From Deltaproteobacteria bacterium (GTDB lineage Bacteria > Myxococcota_A > UBA796 > CAJQPC01), in NCBI GenBank assembly GCA_016717595.1, contig JADKFE010000124.1:1-64000 (forward strand): a DNA stretch of 64,000 bases. The letters are read 5' to 3'. This document shows, one piece after another, positions 8,259 to 16,822 of this stretch. Under the pieces are notes generated by a model that searched no databases, was not told where the DNA came from, and was given only the letters and a program-made list of their open reading frames with translations. A program made the translations under genes and the position numbers. The first letter of the stretch is position 1; each line of letters starts with the position of its first letter.

Positions 8259-9067
8259 CTGCGGATCCCTTCTCGGCGCTCCAAGGCGCGGGCGAGGCGA
8301 CGGCCGAGCGTTGGGTCTTCACCCGTGCTGAGGCTGTCTACCAGCGCCGCGGCTTCTAGATCGCCGAGGTCTTGTAGGCACATCGTCAAGCCTAACGCGG
8401 CGACCTTTCGTTCGCTGGGGCTGGCCTCGGGATCGGAGTGAACGGCGACGAAGAGGCTGCGCGCCCCGGCATAATCAGCGACGGTGAGCTTGAGCCGGGC
8501 CTGGAGCAGGCGGGTGGCGCGAAGGAGCGTGGGCTCCTCAGCGGCGCGCTCGGCGGCGACGCGGGCGGCTTCGAGCTCGTCAGCGCGCTCGTGGGCCTCG
8601 GCGGCGAGCAGCCACAGGCGCCCGGTCAGCTCGGGATCTTCGCTCAGCCGGGCGGCTTCAGCGAAGGTGGTGGCGGCCCGGCCCGGCGAGCGCAGCTCTG
8701 AAGCCAAGAGCGCGGCGAGGCGCTCCCGGGCGTCTTGTGCGCTCGGGTGCTCGGGGTGCTCCCGCAGGAGCCGGTTGAGCAGGCGCACGCCGCGGTGGGC
8801 GTTGTCCCCTTCAGCGGCGGCGAGGAGCGCCCCGCGCAGGAGCGCCTCGGCCTGGTCCTCTTCCCAAGGGCTGAAGCTCGCCACCCGCTCATAGGCGCCT
8901 AAGGCGGCTTTGGTCTGACCGCGGGCGGCGAGGCCGTCGGCCTGGTCCAAGGCCCACGGCGACCAGGGCCCCAGAGTGAGGGCCGCGGTGAGCGCCGGGA
9001 GCCCAAAGGCGAGGCCTAGGGCCCGCGCGAGGGCCTTTGGGCCCAGGAGCAGGGTGAAGAGCTTCAT
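8255..9067 (-). CDS. TPR-repeat protein with N-terminal membrane anchor
   Basis: A 270-residue protein with a hydrophobic N-terminal segment (residues about 8-40) that could be a signal anchor, then Ala/Leu/Glu-rich helical repeats of the tetratricopeptide type (motifs such as ALGAYERVASFSPWE and RLLNRLLREHPEHPSA). It probably scaffolds protein contacts at the inner membrane. Its stop overlaps the nuclease lipoprotein start by 4 nt. The upstream gap to gyrA holds GGTGTACACT at 9096-9105 (minus strand), which may supply a -10 element. Confidence 0.7.
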   Translation of the reverse strand: MKLFTLLLGPKALARALGLAFGLPALTAALTLGPWSPWALDQADGLAARGQTKAALGAYERVASFSPWEEDQAEALLRGALLAAAEGDNAHRGVRLLNRLLREHPEHPSAQDARERLAALLASELRSPGRAATTFAEAARLSEDPELTGRLWLLAAEAHERADELEAARVAAERAAEEPTLLRATRLLQARLKLTVADYAGARSLFVAVHSDPEASPSERKVAALGLTMCLQDLGDLEAAALVDSLSTGEDPTLGRRLARALERREGIRR

Positions 9068-9124
9068 CTCGACCTCGTGTGCCGGGTCACGAGGGAGTGT
9101 ACACCAGATCGACGGCGCCGGGGA

Positions 9125-11696
9125 TCAGACCTCGGCCTCAGGCTCGGCGTCGGGATCGGCCTCCACCTCGGAGGGCTCGGAGGGCTCCAGAGGCTCACCG
9201 GGGATCTCAGCGGCCTCGACCTCGGCCTCGGGCTCCTCTTCAGCGAGCCGGGCGACGGACGCGATGCGCTCGTCGTCGCTCACCCGCATGATGCTCACGC
9301 CCTTCGTGTTGCGGCCGACGATGCGGACCTCGCTGACGTGGGTCTTGATGACGCGGCCGGTGTTCGTGATCACCATGAGCAGGTCTTGTTCACCGACGAT
9401 CACCGCGCCCACGACCTTGCCGTTGCGCTCATCGGTGAGGATGTCGATGAGGCCCTTGCCGCCGCGGCTCTGGGCGATCTTCTCGCCGTCGCGCTCACGC
9501 AGGTACTCCACGAGCGGCGTACGTTTGCCGTTGCCCTTCTCGGTGACCGTCAAGAGCATCTCCGGGCGCGTCGGGGGCGAGCACGAGCAGGGTGACGACC
9601 TCATCGCCCTCGTCAAGCTCGATGCCCTTCACGCCGCGGGCGACGCGGCCCATGTGCCGCACCTCCTCACCCTCAAACCGGATGGCCATGCCCCCGGCGG
9701 TGAGCAGCAGGACGTGATCGTCGGGCTGGGAGCGCACGACCTTGAGCAGCTCGTCGCCTTCAGCGCAGTCATAGGCCCGCAGGCCGCCGGAGCGTAGGTT
9801 GCGGAACTCGCTGAGCTTCGTGCGTTTGACGAGGCCCTTCCGCGAGCAGAAGAGCAGGTCACCCTCCTCGTCTAGCAGGTCACGAATGGGCAGCACGGCG
9901 GCGATGCTGTCTTGGGGCTCAAGCTGAACGAGGTTCACGATGGGCTTGCCGCGCCCGTCACGACCGGCCTCGGGGATGGTGTACACCGGCAGCTTGAACA
10001 CGAGGCCGTGGGTGGTGAACACGAGCAGATCAGCGTGGGTGTTGGCGATGAACAGCTCGGAGACGCTGTCCTCTTCCCGGGTGCGCATGCCCTTCTTGCC
10101 GAAGCCGCCGCGGGTCTGGGCGTTGTACAGCGAGGACGAGCTGCGCTTGATCCAGCCGTTCACCGAGAGCGTGACGACCTGCTCCTCTTCAGGGACCAGA
10201 TCGAGGATGTTGAGGTCGCTGCGGGCGTTGATGATCTCGGTGCGGCGGGCGTCGCCGAAGGTGTCACGCACCTCGATGAGCTCGTCGCGGATCACCTGCA
10301 TGAGCAGGGCCTCAGACGCCAAGATGGCCTCCAGGCGCTCGATGATGCCCATCAGCTCGGCGTACTCGTCCTCTAGCTTCGTGCGCTCCAGGCCGGTGAG
10401 GCGGCGGAGCTGCATGTCGAGGATCGCCCGGGCCTGCACCTCCGAGAAGTCGAAGCGGGCGATGAGCTGGTCGCGGGCCTCATCTGTCGTCTGGGACGCG
10501 CGGATGAGCGTGATGATCTCGTCGATGACGTCCAGGGCCTTGATGAAGCCCTCGACCAGATGCGCGCGCTCCCGGGCCTTGCGCAGCTCAAAGCGGCAGC
10601 GGCGGGTGGTGACGTCGCGGCGGTGAGAGACGTACTGGGTCAACATCTCCCGCAGGGTCAACACCCGGGGCTGGTTGTTGACGATGGCCAGCAGGATGAC
10701 GCCGAAGGTGCTCTGCAGATCCGTGTGTTTGTAGAGCTGGTTGAGCACGATGTCGGTGAAGGCGTCACGCTTGAGCTCGATCACGACGCGGCGGCCGGTG
10801 CGGTCGGTCTCGTCACGAATGGCCGAGATGCCCTCGATGCGCTTCTCTTTGACGAGATCGGCCACCTGCTCCATGACGCGGTTGGCGCCGACCTGGAACG
10901 GCAGCTCGTCCACGACGATGGACTGGCGGTCGTTGCCGAGCTCCTCGATGTGGGTGCGGGCGCGCACGATGACGCGGCCGCGGCCGGTGAGGTAAGCGTC
11001 GCGGATGCCCTCGCGGCCGTGGATGATGCCCCCCGTGGGGAAGTCGGGCCCGAGGATGTGCTCCATGAGCTGCTCGCTCTCAAACGACGGGTCGTCGATG
11101 AGCGCGACGGTGGCGTTGACCACCTCAGCCAGGTTGTGCGGCGGGATCTTCGTCGCCATGCCCACGGCGATGCCTTCCGAGCCGTTCACCAAGAGGTTCG
11201 GGAAACGGGTGGGCAGGACGTCGGGCTCCTGGGTGGTGCCGTCGAAGTTGGGGGAGAAGGTGACCGTCTCCTTCTCGATGTCGCGCAGGAGCTCTTCAGT
11301 GAGCTTGCGCATGCGGCACTCGGTGTAGCGATAGGCCGCCGCCGAGTCGCCGTCGGGGGAGCCGAAGTTGCCTTGGCCGTCCACCAGGGGGTAGCGCATG
11401 TTCCAGGGCTGGGCGAGGCGCACCAAGGCGTCGTAGACGGCGGAGTCGCCATGGGGGTGGTACTTCTTGAGCACCTCACCGATGACACCGGCGCACTTCG
11501 TGTATTTGCGGCTGGCGAGCATGCCCTCGCTGTGCATGGCGTAGAGGATGCGGCGGTGCACGGGCTTGAGGCCGTCACGGACGTCGGGGAGCGCGCGCCC
11601 GATGATCACCGACATCGAGTAGTCGAGGTACGAGGTGCGCATCTCGTCTTCGATGTTGATCGGCAGGACGAGGCGGGCGTAGTCTTGGGTGGACAT
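9125..11696 (-). CDS. gyrA: DNA gyrase subunit A, frameshifted near the C-terminus
   Basis: The breakage-reunion subunit of DNA gyrase, which supercoils DNA with GyrB. It is about 856 residues after correction. It begins MSTQDYARLVLPINIEDEM; longer readings upstream are low-complexity. The quinolone region is intact (HPHGDSAVYDAL, keeping the Ser and Asp that mutate in resistant strains). The catalytic Tyr is in AAAYRYTECRM. A GyrA-box-like sequence, QTRGGFGKKG, is at the start of the C-terminal beta-pinwheel. The frame breaks at 9562-9566 in a GGG run; removing one base joins VVTLLVLAPDAP to EMLLTVTEKGNG. The C-terminal end is acidic, with many Glu. As gyrA is essential, the break is almost surely a sequence error. 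gyrB is not in the window. Confidence 0.95.
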
Positions 11697-11823
11697 CGAG
11701 AGAGGCTCCAGCGCGGCGCGGGCCGCGAGCAGACCCTTCCCCATAACCCACCCGACGCCCCGGCGCAGCCCCGGCTTGACCTGCGCCGTCGTCGTGCGCA
11801 GCTTTGGCGCCACGGAGGTCAGA

Positions 11824-12489
11824 ATGAGCGAGCCCAGCGTCCCCACCCGCCCCGTCGCCGTCGAGGAGGCTGAAGAGGTGGTCGCCCCGCCGCCTCCCGC
11901 CGCAGAGGGGGACGACCCCGCAGGCGGCGCGCCGCCTCCGCCCAAGAACGACTACGAGCGCCAGGCGCGCGAGCTCTTTGAGCGTTTCCGCCTCGACATC
12001 GACCCCGAGAAGGTCGATGAGACCGTGCGTGAGCTGGGCGAGCGGGTGCGCTCCTTGGTGGACCAAGGCCGCTACACCAAGGTGCGGGTGCTCTACAAGG
12101 GCAAACCCCTGGCCCCCGACATCCCCATGGGCCTGTTCTTGGCGGGAGAGGTCGCGTCGTTCTGGTGGGCGGGCCCCCTGCGCGCCGTGGTGATGAACCT
12201 CGGCGTGAAGTCCTTCGTGGAGGTCGTGCTCGTTCACGAGGCCGACGGCGTCGTGCGCCAAGGGGTTGAGCTGTTCATGAACGGCGAGGTCGAGGACGCC
12301 GAGGCCCGCTATCGTGAGGCCCTGCGCATGAAGCCCGGCGACACGGCGGCGCTGTACAACTTGGGCGTGCTCCTGCGGGTGACCGGGCGGAAGGACGAGG
12401 CGCTGAAGGCGCTGCAGCAGGCGGCGAAGGATGAGGCGCATCCCGATGGCGCGCGGGCGAGGGAGACGTTGGGGCGGATGCAGAAGTAG
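11824..12489 (+). CDS. TPR protein with N-terminal acidic/Pro region and DUF4342-like domain
   Basis: A 221-residue cytoplasmic protein. Residues 1-45 are acidic and Pro-rich. Residues 45-80 form a charged helix. Residues about 80-135 (VRVLYKGKPLAPDIPMG through FVEVVLVHEADGVV) resemble the small beta-rich DUF4342 type, and the C-terminal 80 residues carry two TPR units (AEARYREALRMKPGDTAALYNLGVLL). It is divergent from gyrA, with 127 bp between the starts. The ATG at 11824 fits coding composition better than upstream in-frame codons. The DUF4342 likeness is tentative; the TPRs are clear. No known function. Confidence 0.7.
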   Translation: MSEPSVPTRPVAVEEAEEVVAPPPPAAEGDDPAGGAPPPPKNDYERQARELFERFRLDIDPEKVDETVRELGERVRSLVDQGRYTKVRVLYKGKPLAPDIPMGLFLAGEVASFWWAGPLRAVVMNLGVKSFVEVVLVHEADGVVRQGVELFMNGEVEDAEARYREALRMKPGDTAALYNLGVLLRVTGRKDEALKALQQAAKDEAHPDGARARETLGRMQK

Positions 12490-12496
12490 GGGGCCC

Positions 12497-13046
12497 TCAT
12501 CGAGCGTGCGGCCCGAAGTCATCAGGGAGCGGCTCGGGCTCCACATAGAAGCGGGCCTTGTACTGCTCGACGGTGGTGGGGTGGAAGAGCTCGAGGGTGA
12601 CCACCGTCTCGGAGGAGACTGTCCACGCGATACCGGCGCTGGCGTTGACGTGGAGGCTGTTGGCCCCGTAAGCGCGCGACTGTAGGGTGGCTTCGGGTGG
12701 AAACCGCGCCGCGAGCTCTTCGGGCTTGAACCTCGCCAAGGTCTTCATCGGCGCCGACGTAGATGAGGACGACCTGCTCGCCATCGAGGTAGAACAGCGC
12801 TGGGCAATAGCTGGGCACGCTGATGAGGTCGAGTCCCCTCTGTGTGCCCGAAGCCAACCCCTGCCTGATGGAGGATTCGGTGGACGTCAGGCGGCGCAAC
12901 AGCTCCCTTCGGCTGATGTCTCGCCACGCCATCCACTCGGCGAGGAGCTCCTGGGTGGGCACCTCGGCGTAGTTGCCGGGGGCGGTGGTGTAAGTGTTGT
13001 CCGGGTTTGAGCAGGCGAGGACGACGAGGGGCAAGAGGCTGATCAT
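12497..13046 (-). CDS. Hypothetical lipoprotein, frameshifted
   Basis: A predicted lipoprotein of about 182 residues once one extra base at 12733-12735 is removed. It has a lipobox VVLAC after a short hydrophobic signal, then a Thr/Pro tether, a helix with many Arg (residues 35-65), and a beta-rich C-terminal half (for example NSLHVNASAGIAWTV). Its ATG overlaps the stop of the LysM-zincin gene (ATGA, 13043-13046), so the two are translationally coupled and probably act together, perhaps as an envelope-bound partner or immunity-like protein. It matches no family I know. Confidence 0.65.
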
Positions 13047-14281
13047 TGTGCACACTCACGGTCGGACCAGCTCATCACGAGCGCGTCGATCCAGGCGTAT
13101 CGTTCAGGGCAGCGGGTGCGTAGGGTGAGGGGATCCATAAAGTAGAACATCACGGACTCCGAGAGATCTTCGTGCGCGTCCTTCTGGCCATAGCGGCTCG
13201 GTGGGGCCTCGGCGCCTAGTGCGCCCGATCTCTCGTAGTCTCTCTTCCAATACGGCATCGACGCCACAAAGTCCGGCACATCATGCTCAAGGAGCGCGTG
13301 GGCAAGCTCATGCACCACGGTGCCCTCAAGCTGGCGCATGTTGTCGCCGAGCTGGCGGTCGTACTCCTCTCCGGCCTCGAAGAGCGTGACGTTGTCGGCG
13401 TCGCCAAAGAACTCACCGAACGTGCGGTCCCCCGCTCGTCCGTCGATGGACCGTTCGCTGATCGACAACCCCAGCTTGCTCAGCGTCGTCAAGCCCTGGT
13501 CTTCCCCCGCCGCCGTGCTCAGCTCCCGCTTGGCCCCCAACAACGGCGCGAAGTGAACGAAGGCGCGCTCAATGGCGACGAGCTCTTTGTACTCCCACTC
13601 GGTCGTCTGAACCTTGAGCAGCTCCTCCATAAACACGTCATCGTAGGCCGCCCAAAGCGCCTTAACCCCCAACTCCGAGTCCACGCTCACCCCGTAGGTC
13701 TCTCGCAGGTCGTGCAAGATCCACTGCGCGTGCTGGGCCTCGGCTTTGTTGTGAACGGCGACCTGCTCCCCGGCGATGGTGATCACCACGCAGCCCTCGA
13801 CCGGGTCCTCGTCCATCCACTCCACCTCAGGGCTGTACTCGACGCTGAGCGCCGCTTGTTCACGCTCGGCGAAGGTGGACTCGGTCACCACCTGCACCCC
13901 CTCGGCGCTCTGGGGCAGGGGGCCGATGAAGCGGTCGGGGTAGACCTCAAAGGTGCCGAACTCGGTGACCCGGCGCTCACCGCCAGAGGCCGGGGTTTGG
14001 CCGCCCGCGGCGTGTTCGGCGGGGGGCGCGTCGACGTCGATCACCGGCAGGGTGAGCAGCTCACCGATGAGGAGCTGGTCGGCGCCGCGACCTCGGGCGG
14101 CGTTGGTGCGCTGGATCTCCTCCCACCACGCGCCGTTGCCGTAGGTGGCCTGGGCGATGCCCCAGAGCGTGTCGCCGGGCTGGACGGTGAAGGTTCCGCC
14201 GCCCAGCTCCTTCTTCATCGAGTCGTCCGCGTCGAGGCAGACCTCTGGGGCCTGGGTGTTGGCGGCGTACAGCTTTGACAT
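13043..14281 (-). CDS. LysM-containing zincin metalloprotease without signal peptide
   Basis: A 412-residue protein. Residues about 30-75 are a LysM domain (FTVQPGDTLWGIAQATYG ... GELLTLPV), which binds peptidoglycan-like glycans or acts as a structural adaptor. After a linker and a mixed domain comes a metalloprotease core with VVHELAHALLEHD (HExxH, residues about 325-335) and a downstream acidic helix, HEDLSESVMF, that could supply the third zinc ligand. The N-terminus (MSKLYAANTQAP) is not a Sec or lipoprotein signal, so export would need a non-Sec route, or the protein acts inside. A leaderless LysM plus protease is reminiscent of cargo of contractile injection systems, but no such genes are in the window. 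It is coupled to the following lipoprotein gene. Confidence 0.75.
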   Translation of the reverse strand: MSKLYAANTQAPEVCLDADDSMKKELGGGTFTVQPGDTLWGIAQATYGNGAWWEEIQRTNAARGRGADQLLIGELLTLPVIDVDAPPAEHAAGGQTPASGGERRVTEFGTFEVYPDRFIGPLPQSAEGVQVVTESTFAEREQAALSVEYSPEVEWMDEDPVEGCVVITIAGEQVAVHNKAEAQHAQWILHDLRETYGVSVDSELGVKALWAAYDDVFMEELLKVQTTEWEYKELVAIERAFVHFAPLLGAKRELSTAAGEDQGLTTLSKLGLSISERSIDGRAGDRTFGEFFGDADNVTLFEAGEEYDRQLGDNMRQLEGTVVHELAHALLEHDVPDFVASMPYWKRDYERSGALGAEAPPSRYGQKDAHEDLSESVMFYFMDPLTLRTRCPERYAWIDALVMSWSDRECAQ

Positions 14282-14363
14282 GGTGGACCTCCCCTGACGT
14301 TCATCTGGCCTCGACCTAACGAGGGCACCCTAAGGCGTCAAGGATGTCGTCGTACAAGGAACA

Positions 14364-14393
14364 ATAGACCATTGGTCTAGACCAACAGTCTAT
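14364..14393. repeat. TAGACC palindromic element, copy 1
   Basis: Two overlapping inverted repeats: TAGACC-N3-GGTCTA followed by TAGACC-N3-AGTCTA, sharing the central bases. It lies in the divergent gap between the LysM-zincin and lipoprotein A, where an operator would be expected. This copy begins ATAG rather than GTAG. Confidence 0.75.
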
Positions 14394-14490
14394 TTTTCGG
14401 GGCCTCCATGAATGGCGCCATGGCCTCCGCCGTCGCCTCGGCCCCTGCGCCGCTCATTCTTCTCGGTGTACACTTGGGTGAGGAGCCGTC

Positions 14491-15894
14491 ATGTTGGTCC
14501 TCTTGAGCCTCGTTCTTGGCTGTGACACACGCTGCCCCACCTTTGACGAGCTAGAGGTGCGGCTGCCCGACGACGGCGAGTCGCCCACGGTGCCTGAGCG
14601 CGCTGAGCTGGCGATCAGCAACTTTCGGAGCTGGACCACCCTCGACGGCGTGTGTGTGGACACCCTAGGAGTCGGGTTCAACCAGACGGAGTGGGAGCAC
14701 AGAGCCTGGCTCAATGACGGTCGGGATCAGCTCCGAATCTCCCCAACCACCCGAGCGGACCAGGTGTATGGCGCCACGATGCACGGCCTCTGCCACGCGG
14801 CGGACGAGGCCCTGGGCGGGCTGAGCGAGACGCGCCCGGACCTCTTCGATCACCCGATCCCCGGCTCCCGCTTGACCCGACAGGAGCGGATGCGAGAGAA
14901 CTTCGCCAACGCCTGCGCCCGGGGCCCCGGCGGGGACAGCGGCGCCGACGTCGATGGCTCCTGTGACCCAACCCTCGCCTACCGCCAGAAGCGGTTCTTG
15001 TTGGAGACGGTGTTTGACGCCGTCGAGGACGTGGACACCTTGCCGCTCTTGCCGTTTGTGCTGGGGGAGGAGGTGCCGTTGAGGCTCCCCGAGGGCCTGC
15101 GTCGGTTTGAGCTGAGGGCCGAGCCCCGTGGCGTCTTGGTCACCGCCTGGCTGGAGGAGCGCTGGGTCTTACAGACCTACAGCCCCATCACCGGCGAGAG
15201 GGTTCACGAGCTCGTGCTGGAGGAGGCCGCCTTGGAGGCCGTCTGGTGGGAGCTCGCGCTGACGACGGGGGAGCGCACGGTGCTCGTGCGCACAGCGACG
15301 CTCCCCGAGGCCAACCCCGCGGACCCGGAGATGAGCGCCTGGGAGCTCGGCCAGGACGGCACCTTGACCCGCCTCGGCGCCTCGGAGCGCATCTCTTCGT
15401 TCGCCACCGTCGGCGTCGTCGAGCCCCGGGGGCTCTGGGAGGGCAGCGGCGACAACCAGCTCTTCGACCTCAACACCGGCGAGGTGCTCGGCACGGCCTC
15501 TTCACTGCTCGGCGTGACCGGCTCGGTCTTCGGCGCGGTTGGAGCGAACCTGCGTGTGTACACCGAGGACGGCTCCACCCTGATCGTCGGCCAAGACGGC
15601 ACGATCCATCTCACCGTTCCGCCGTACCCGGTCAGGGGCAGCTTTGAGAACCGGATCTCCGCGAGCAGCGACGGATACCTGCTGCAATCCTTTTACCTCG
15701 ACGATCGTGGGAGCAGCGTCATCGGCCTCGACGCGGACGGCGTCGTCTCCACCTTGGCCACAGGCTGCGGGGCGTCGTTGCCGCCTGGAGGCTCGATCGA
15801 GACGGTGTTTGAGGTGGACGGCGCGCCGTTTGTGCTCGCGCGGCACGAGAGCTGGTCGGAGGTCAGCGTCTACCCCCTCCTGCCGATGCCGTAG
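14491..15894 (+). CDS. Paralogous lipoprotein A with HGLCHAADE motif
   Basis: A 467-residue lipoprotein with lipobox LVLGC (Cys 10) and a second Cys four residues on. The N-terminal 200 residues contain FRSWTTLDGVCVD, NQTEWEH and ATMHGLCHAADEALGG. The last has His-x3-His and a following Asp-Glu, and could be a metal site that lacks the Glu of HExxH. Residues about 200-467 form repeated beta-rich segments resembling a beta-propeller (GVVEPRGLW, GEVLGTASSLLGV). It is about as long as, and clearly homologous to, the protein at 18416-19825, including the promoter sequence upstream. The ATG follows GAGGAG. No family is recognised; a surface-exposed binding or hydrolytic role is possible. Confidence 0.75.
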   Translation: MLVLLSLVLGCDTRCPTFDELEVRLPDDGESPTVPERAELAISNFRSWTTLDGVCVDTLGVGFNQTEWEHRAWLNDGRDQLRISPTTRADQVYGATMHGLCHAADEALGGLSETRPDLFDHPIPGSRLTRQERMRENFANACARGPGGDSGADVDGSCDPTLAYRQKRFLLETVFDAVEDVDTLPLLPFVLGEEVPLRLPEGLRRFELRAEPRGVLVTAWLEERWVLQTYSPITGERVHELVLEEAALEAVWWELALTTGERTVLVRTATLPEANPADPEMSAWELGQDGTLTRLGASERISSFATVGVVEPRGLWEGSGDNQLFDLNTGEVLGTASSLLGVTGSVFGAVGANLRVYTEDGSTLIVGQDGTIHLTVPPYPVRGSFENRISASSDGYLLQSFYLDDRGSSVIGLDADGVVSTLATGCGASLPPGGSIETVFEVDGAPFVLARHESWSEVSVYPLLPMP

Positions 15895-15900
15895 AGCACG

Positions 15901-15917
15901 GTAGACCGTCGGTCTAC
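15901..15917. repeat. TAGACC palindromic element, copy 2
   Basis: A single perfect palindrome, GTAGACC-N3-GGTCTAC, 6 nt after the stop of lipoprotein A and about 320 nt before the next start. The GTAG head and CTAC tail are exact. The rest of the 340-bp gap to 16235 holds a possible promoter and nothing else that I can support. Confidence 0.75.
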
Positions 15918-16182
15918 TCCACCAGATCCCCGGAGATTCACTGATCTGTGCGACATCTTCCGACCCCACACGGAGCACAGAAGACAAACAACGATCGAGG
16001 CCTGTCGCCCCCGCGTTGATCCGAGCGCAGCAGGGCGTCCCGTCGTGCCCTGCGGCGGCGTCGAGGGCTCGTCAACGAGGGGCGCTCGCCGCCAGCAGGA
16101 GGCCACGATCTCTGCACGACGACCCCAGCGATGATCCATCGCAGCCTCTCTCAAGTTGGCGGGAAGGCGCCGCGCCGAGCCC

Positions 16183-16211
16183 TTGACGTCGCGCTGAGAG
16201 TGGTGCATCTT
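16183..16211 (+). promoter_or_regulatory. Possible promoter for the small lipoprotein and sulfatase-like gene
   Basis: TTGACG (16183-16188), a 17-nt spacer and CATCTT (16206-16211). The -35 is good and the -10 poor. The predicted start would fall just before the GGAAGGAG ribosome site at 16221-16228. Confidence 0.35.
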
Positions 16212-16234
16212 GCTCCTCAACGGAAGGAGTGTGT

Positions 16235-16816
16235 ATGCGTAGACTGCTCGTTGTAGCCTCTCTTGTCTCCCTGCTCGTGGGCTGTGGGGGCGTCTCCAAC
16301 TCCAAAGATGCGCCCTTTGAGATCGGCCGCCTCGTCGGGCAGCTCTTCACGGTGGATCCCGACGTAGAGTCCCGCTCGCGTGAGGCGGTGCTGGTGCTCT
16401 CGGACGCGGAGCTGGGCTGCGCGACGCTCACGGACAACCTCTACACCTCCCTCGACGCGGCCGTTGGAGACGGCAGAGGCCTGCTCTTCCTGATGGAGCA
16501 TTATGCCAGCGACGAGGGCACGGGCCTCGACTGGTCGGGGCTCTGGATGAGCGGCTATGGGTACAGTGAGTCCAACGGGACCGAGCGCTCGTTGCGGGCG
16601 ATGAGCTTCGCCGATGGCTTCGTCTACATCGACTACGGCTCCTACTACGGCTTTGGCGAGACCACCTGGCTTCAGATCGACACCGCCAACGACACGGAGA
16701 TCGCCGGCGACTTCAACACCGCGAACTGGAATGGGTCGTTCAGCGCCGAGTACTGCGGCTCGTGGACCATCCCGCCGCGAGACACTCAAGACACGGACTT
16801 CTGGGATAGCTGGTAG
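16235..16816 (+). CDS. Small hypothetical lipoprotein
   Basis: A 193-residue protein with signal MRRLLVVASLVSLLVG and lipobox LVGC, followed by a Ser/Asn tether. The mature part is rich in Tyr, Gly, Ser and Asp (segment YIDYGSYYGFGETTW), suggesting a beta-sandwich. One Cys near GCATLT may pair with the late Cys in EYCGSW. It ends in an acidic Asp/Thr tail. A strong GGAAGGAG site precedes the ATG at 16235; the GTG six bases earlier is less likely. It lies 6 nt before the sulfatase-like gene, so the two are probably co-transcribed. No known family. Confidence 0.65.
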   Translation: MRRLLVVASLVSLLVGCGGVSNSKDAPFEIGRLVGQLFTVDPDVESRSREAVLVLSDAELGCATLTDNLYTSLDAAVGDGRGLLFLMEHYASDEGTGLDWSGLWMSGYGYSESNGTERSLRAMSFADGFVYIDYGSYYGFGETTWLQIDTANDTEIAGDFNTANWNGSFSAEYCGSWTIPPRDTQDTDFWDSW

Positions 16817-16822
16817 AAGCCC

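Noticed and set aside
7660..12784. Programmed ribosomal frameshifting in gyrA, the nuclease or the lipoprotein
   Set aside because: No slippery heptamers, no stimulating structures, and both insertions and deletions occur across unrelated genes.
14454..14714. Minus-strand frame overlapping the start of lipoprotein A
   Set aside because: The plus-strand gene has a lipobox, a ribosome site and a paralogue; the opposite frame has none.
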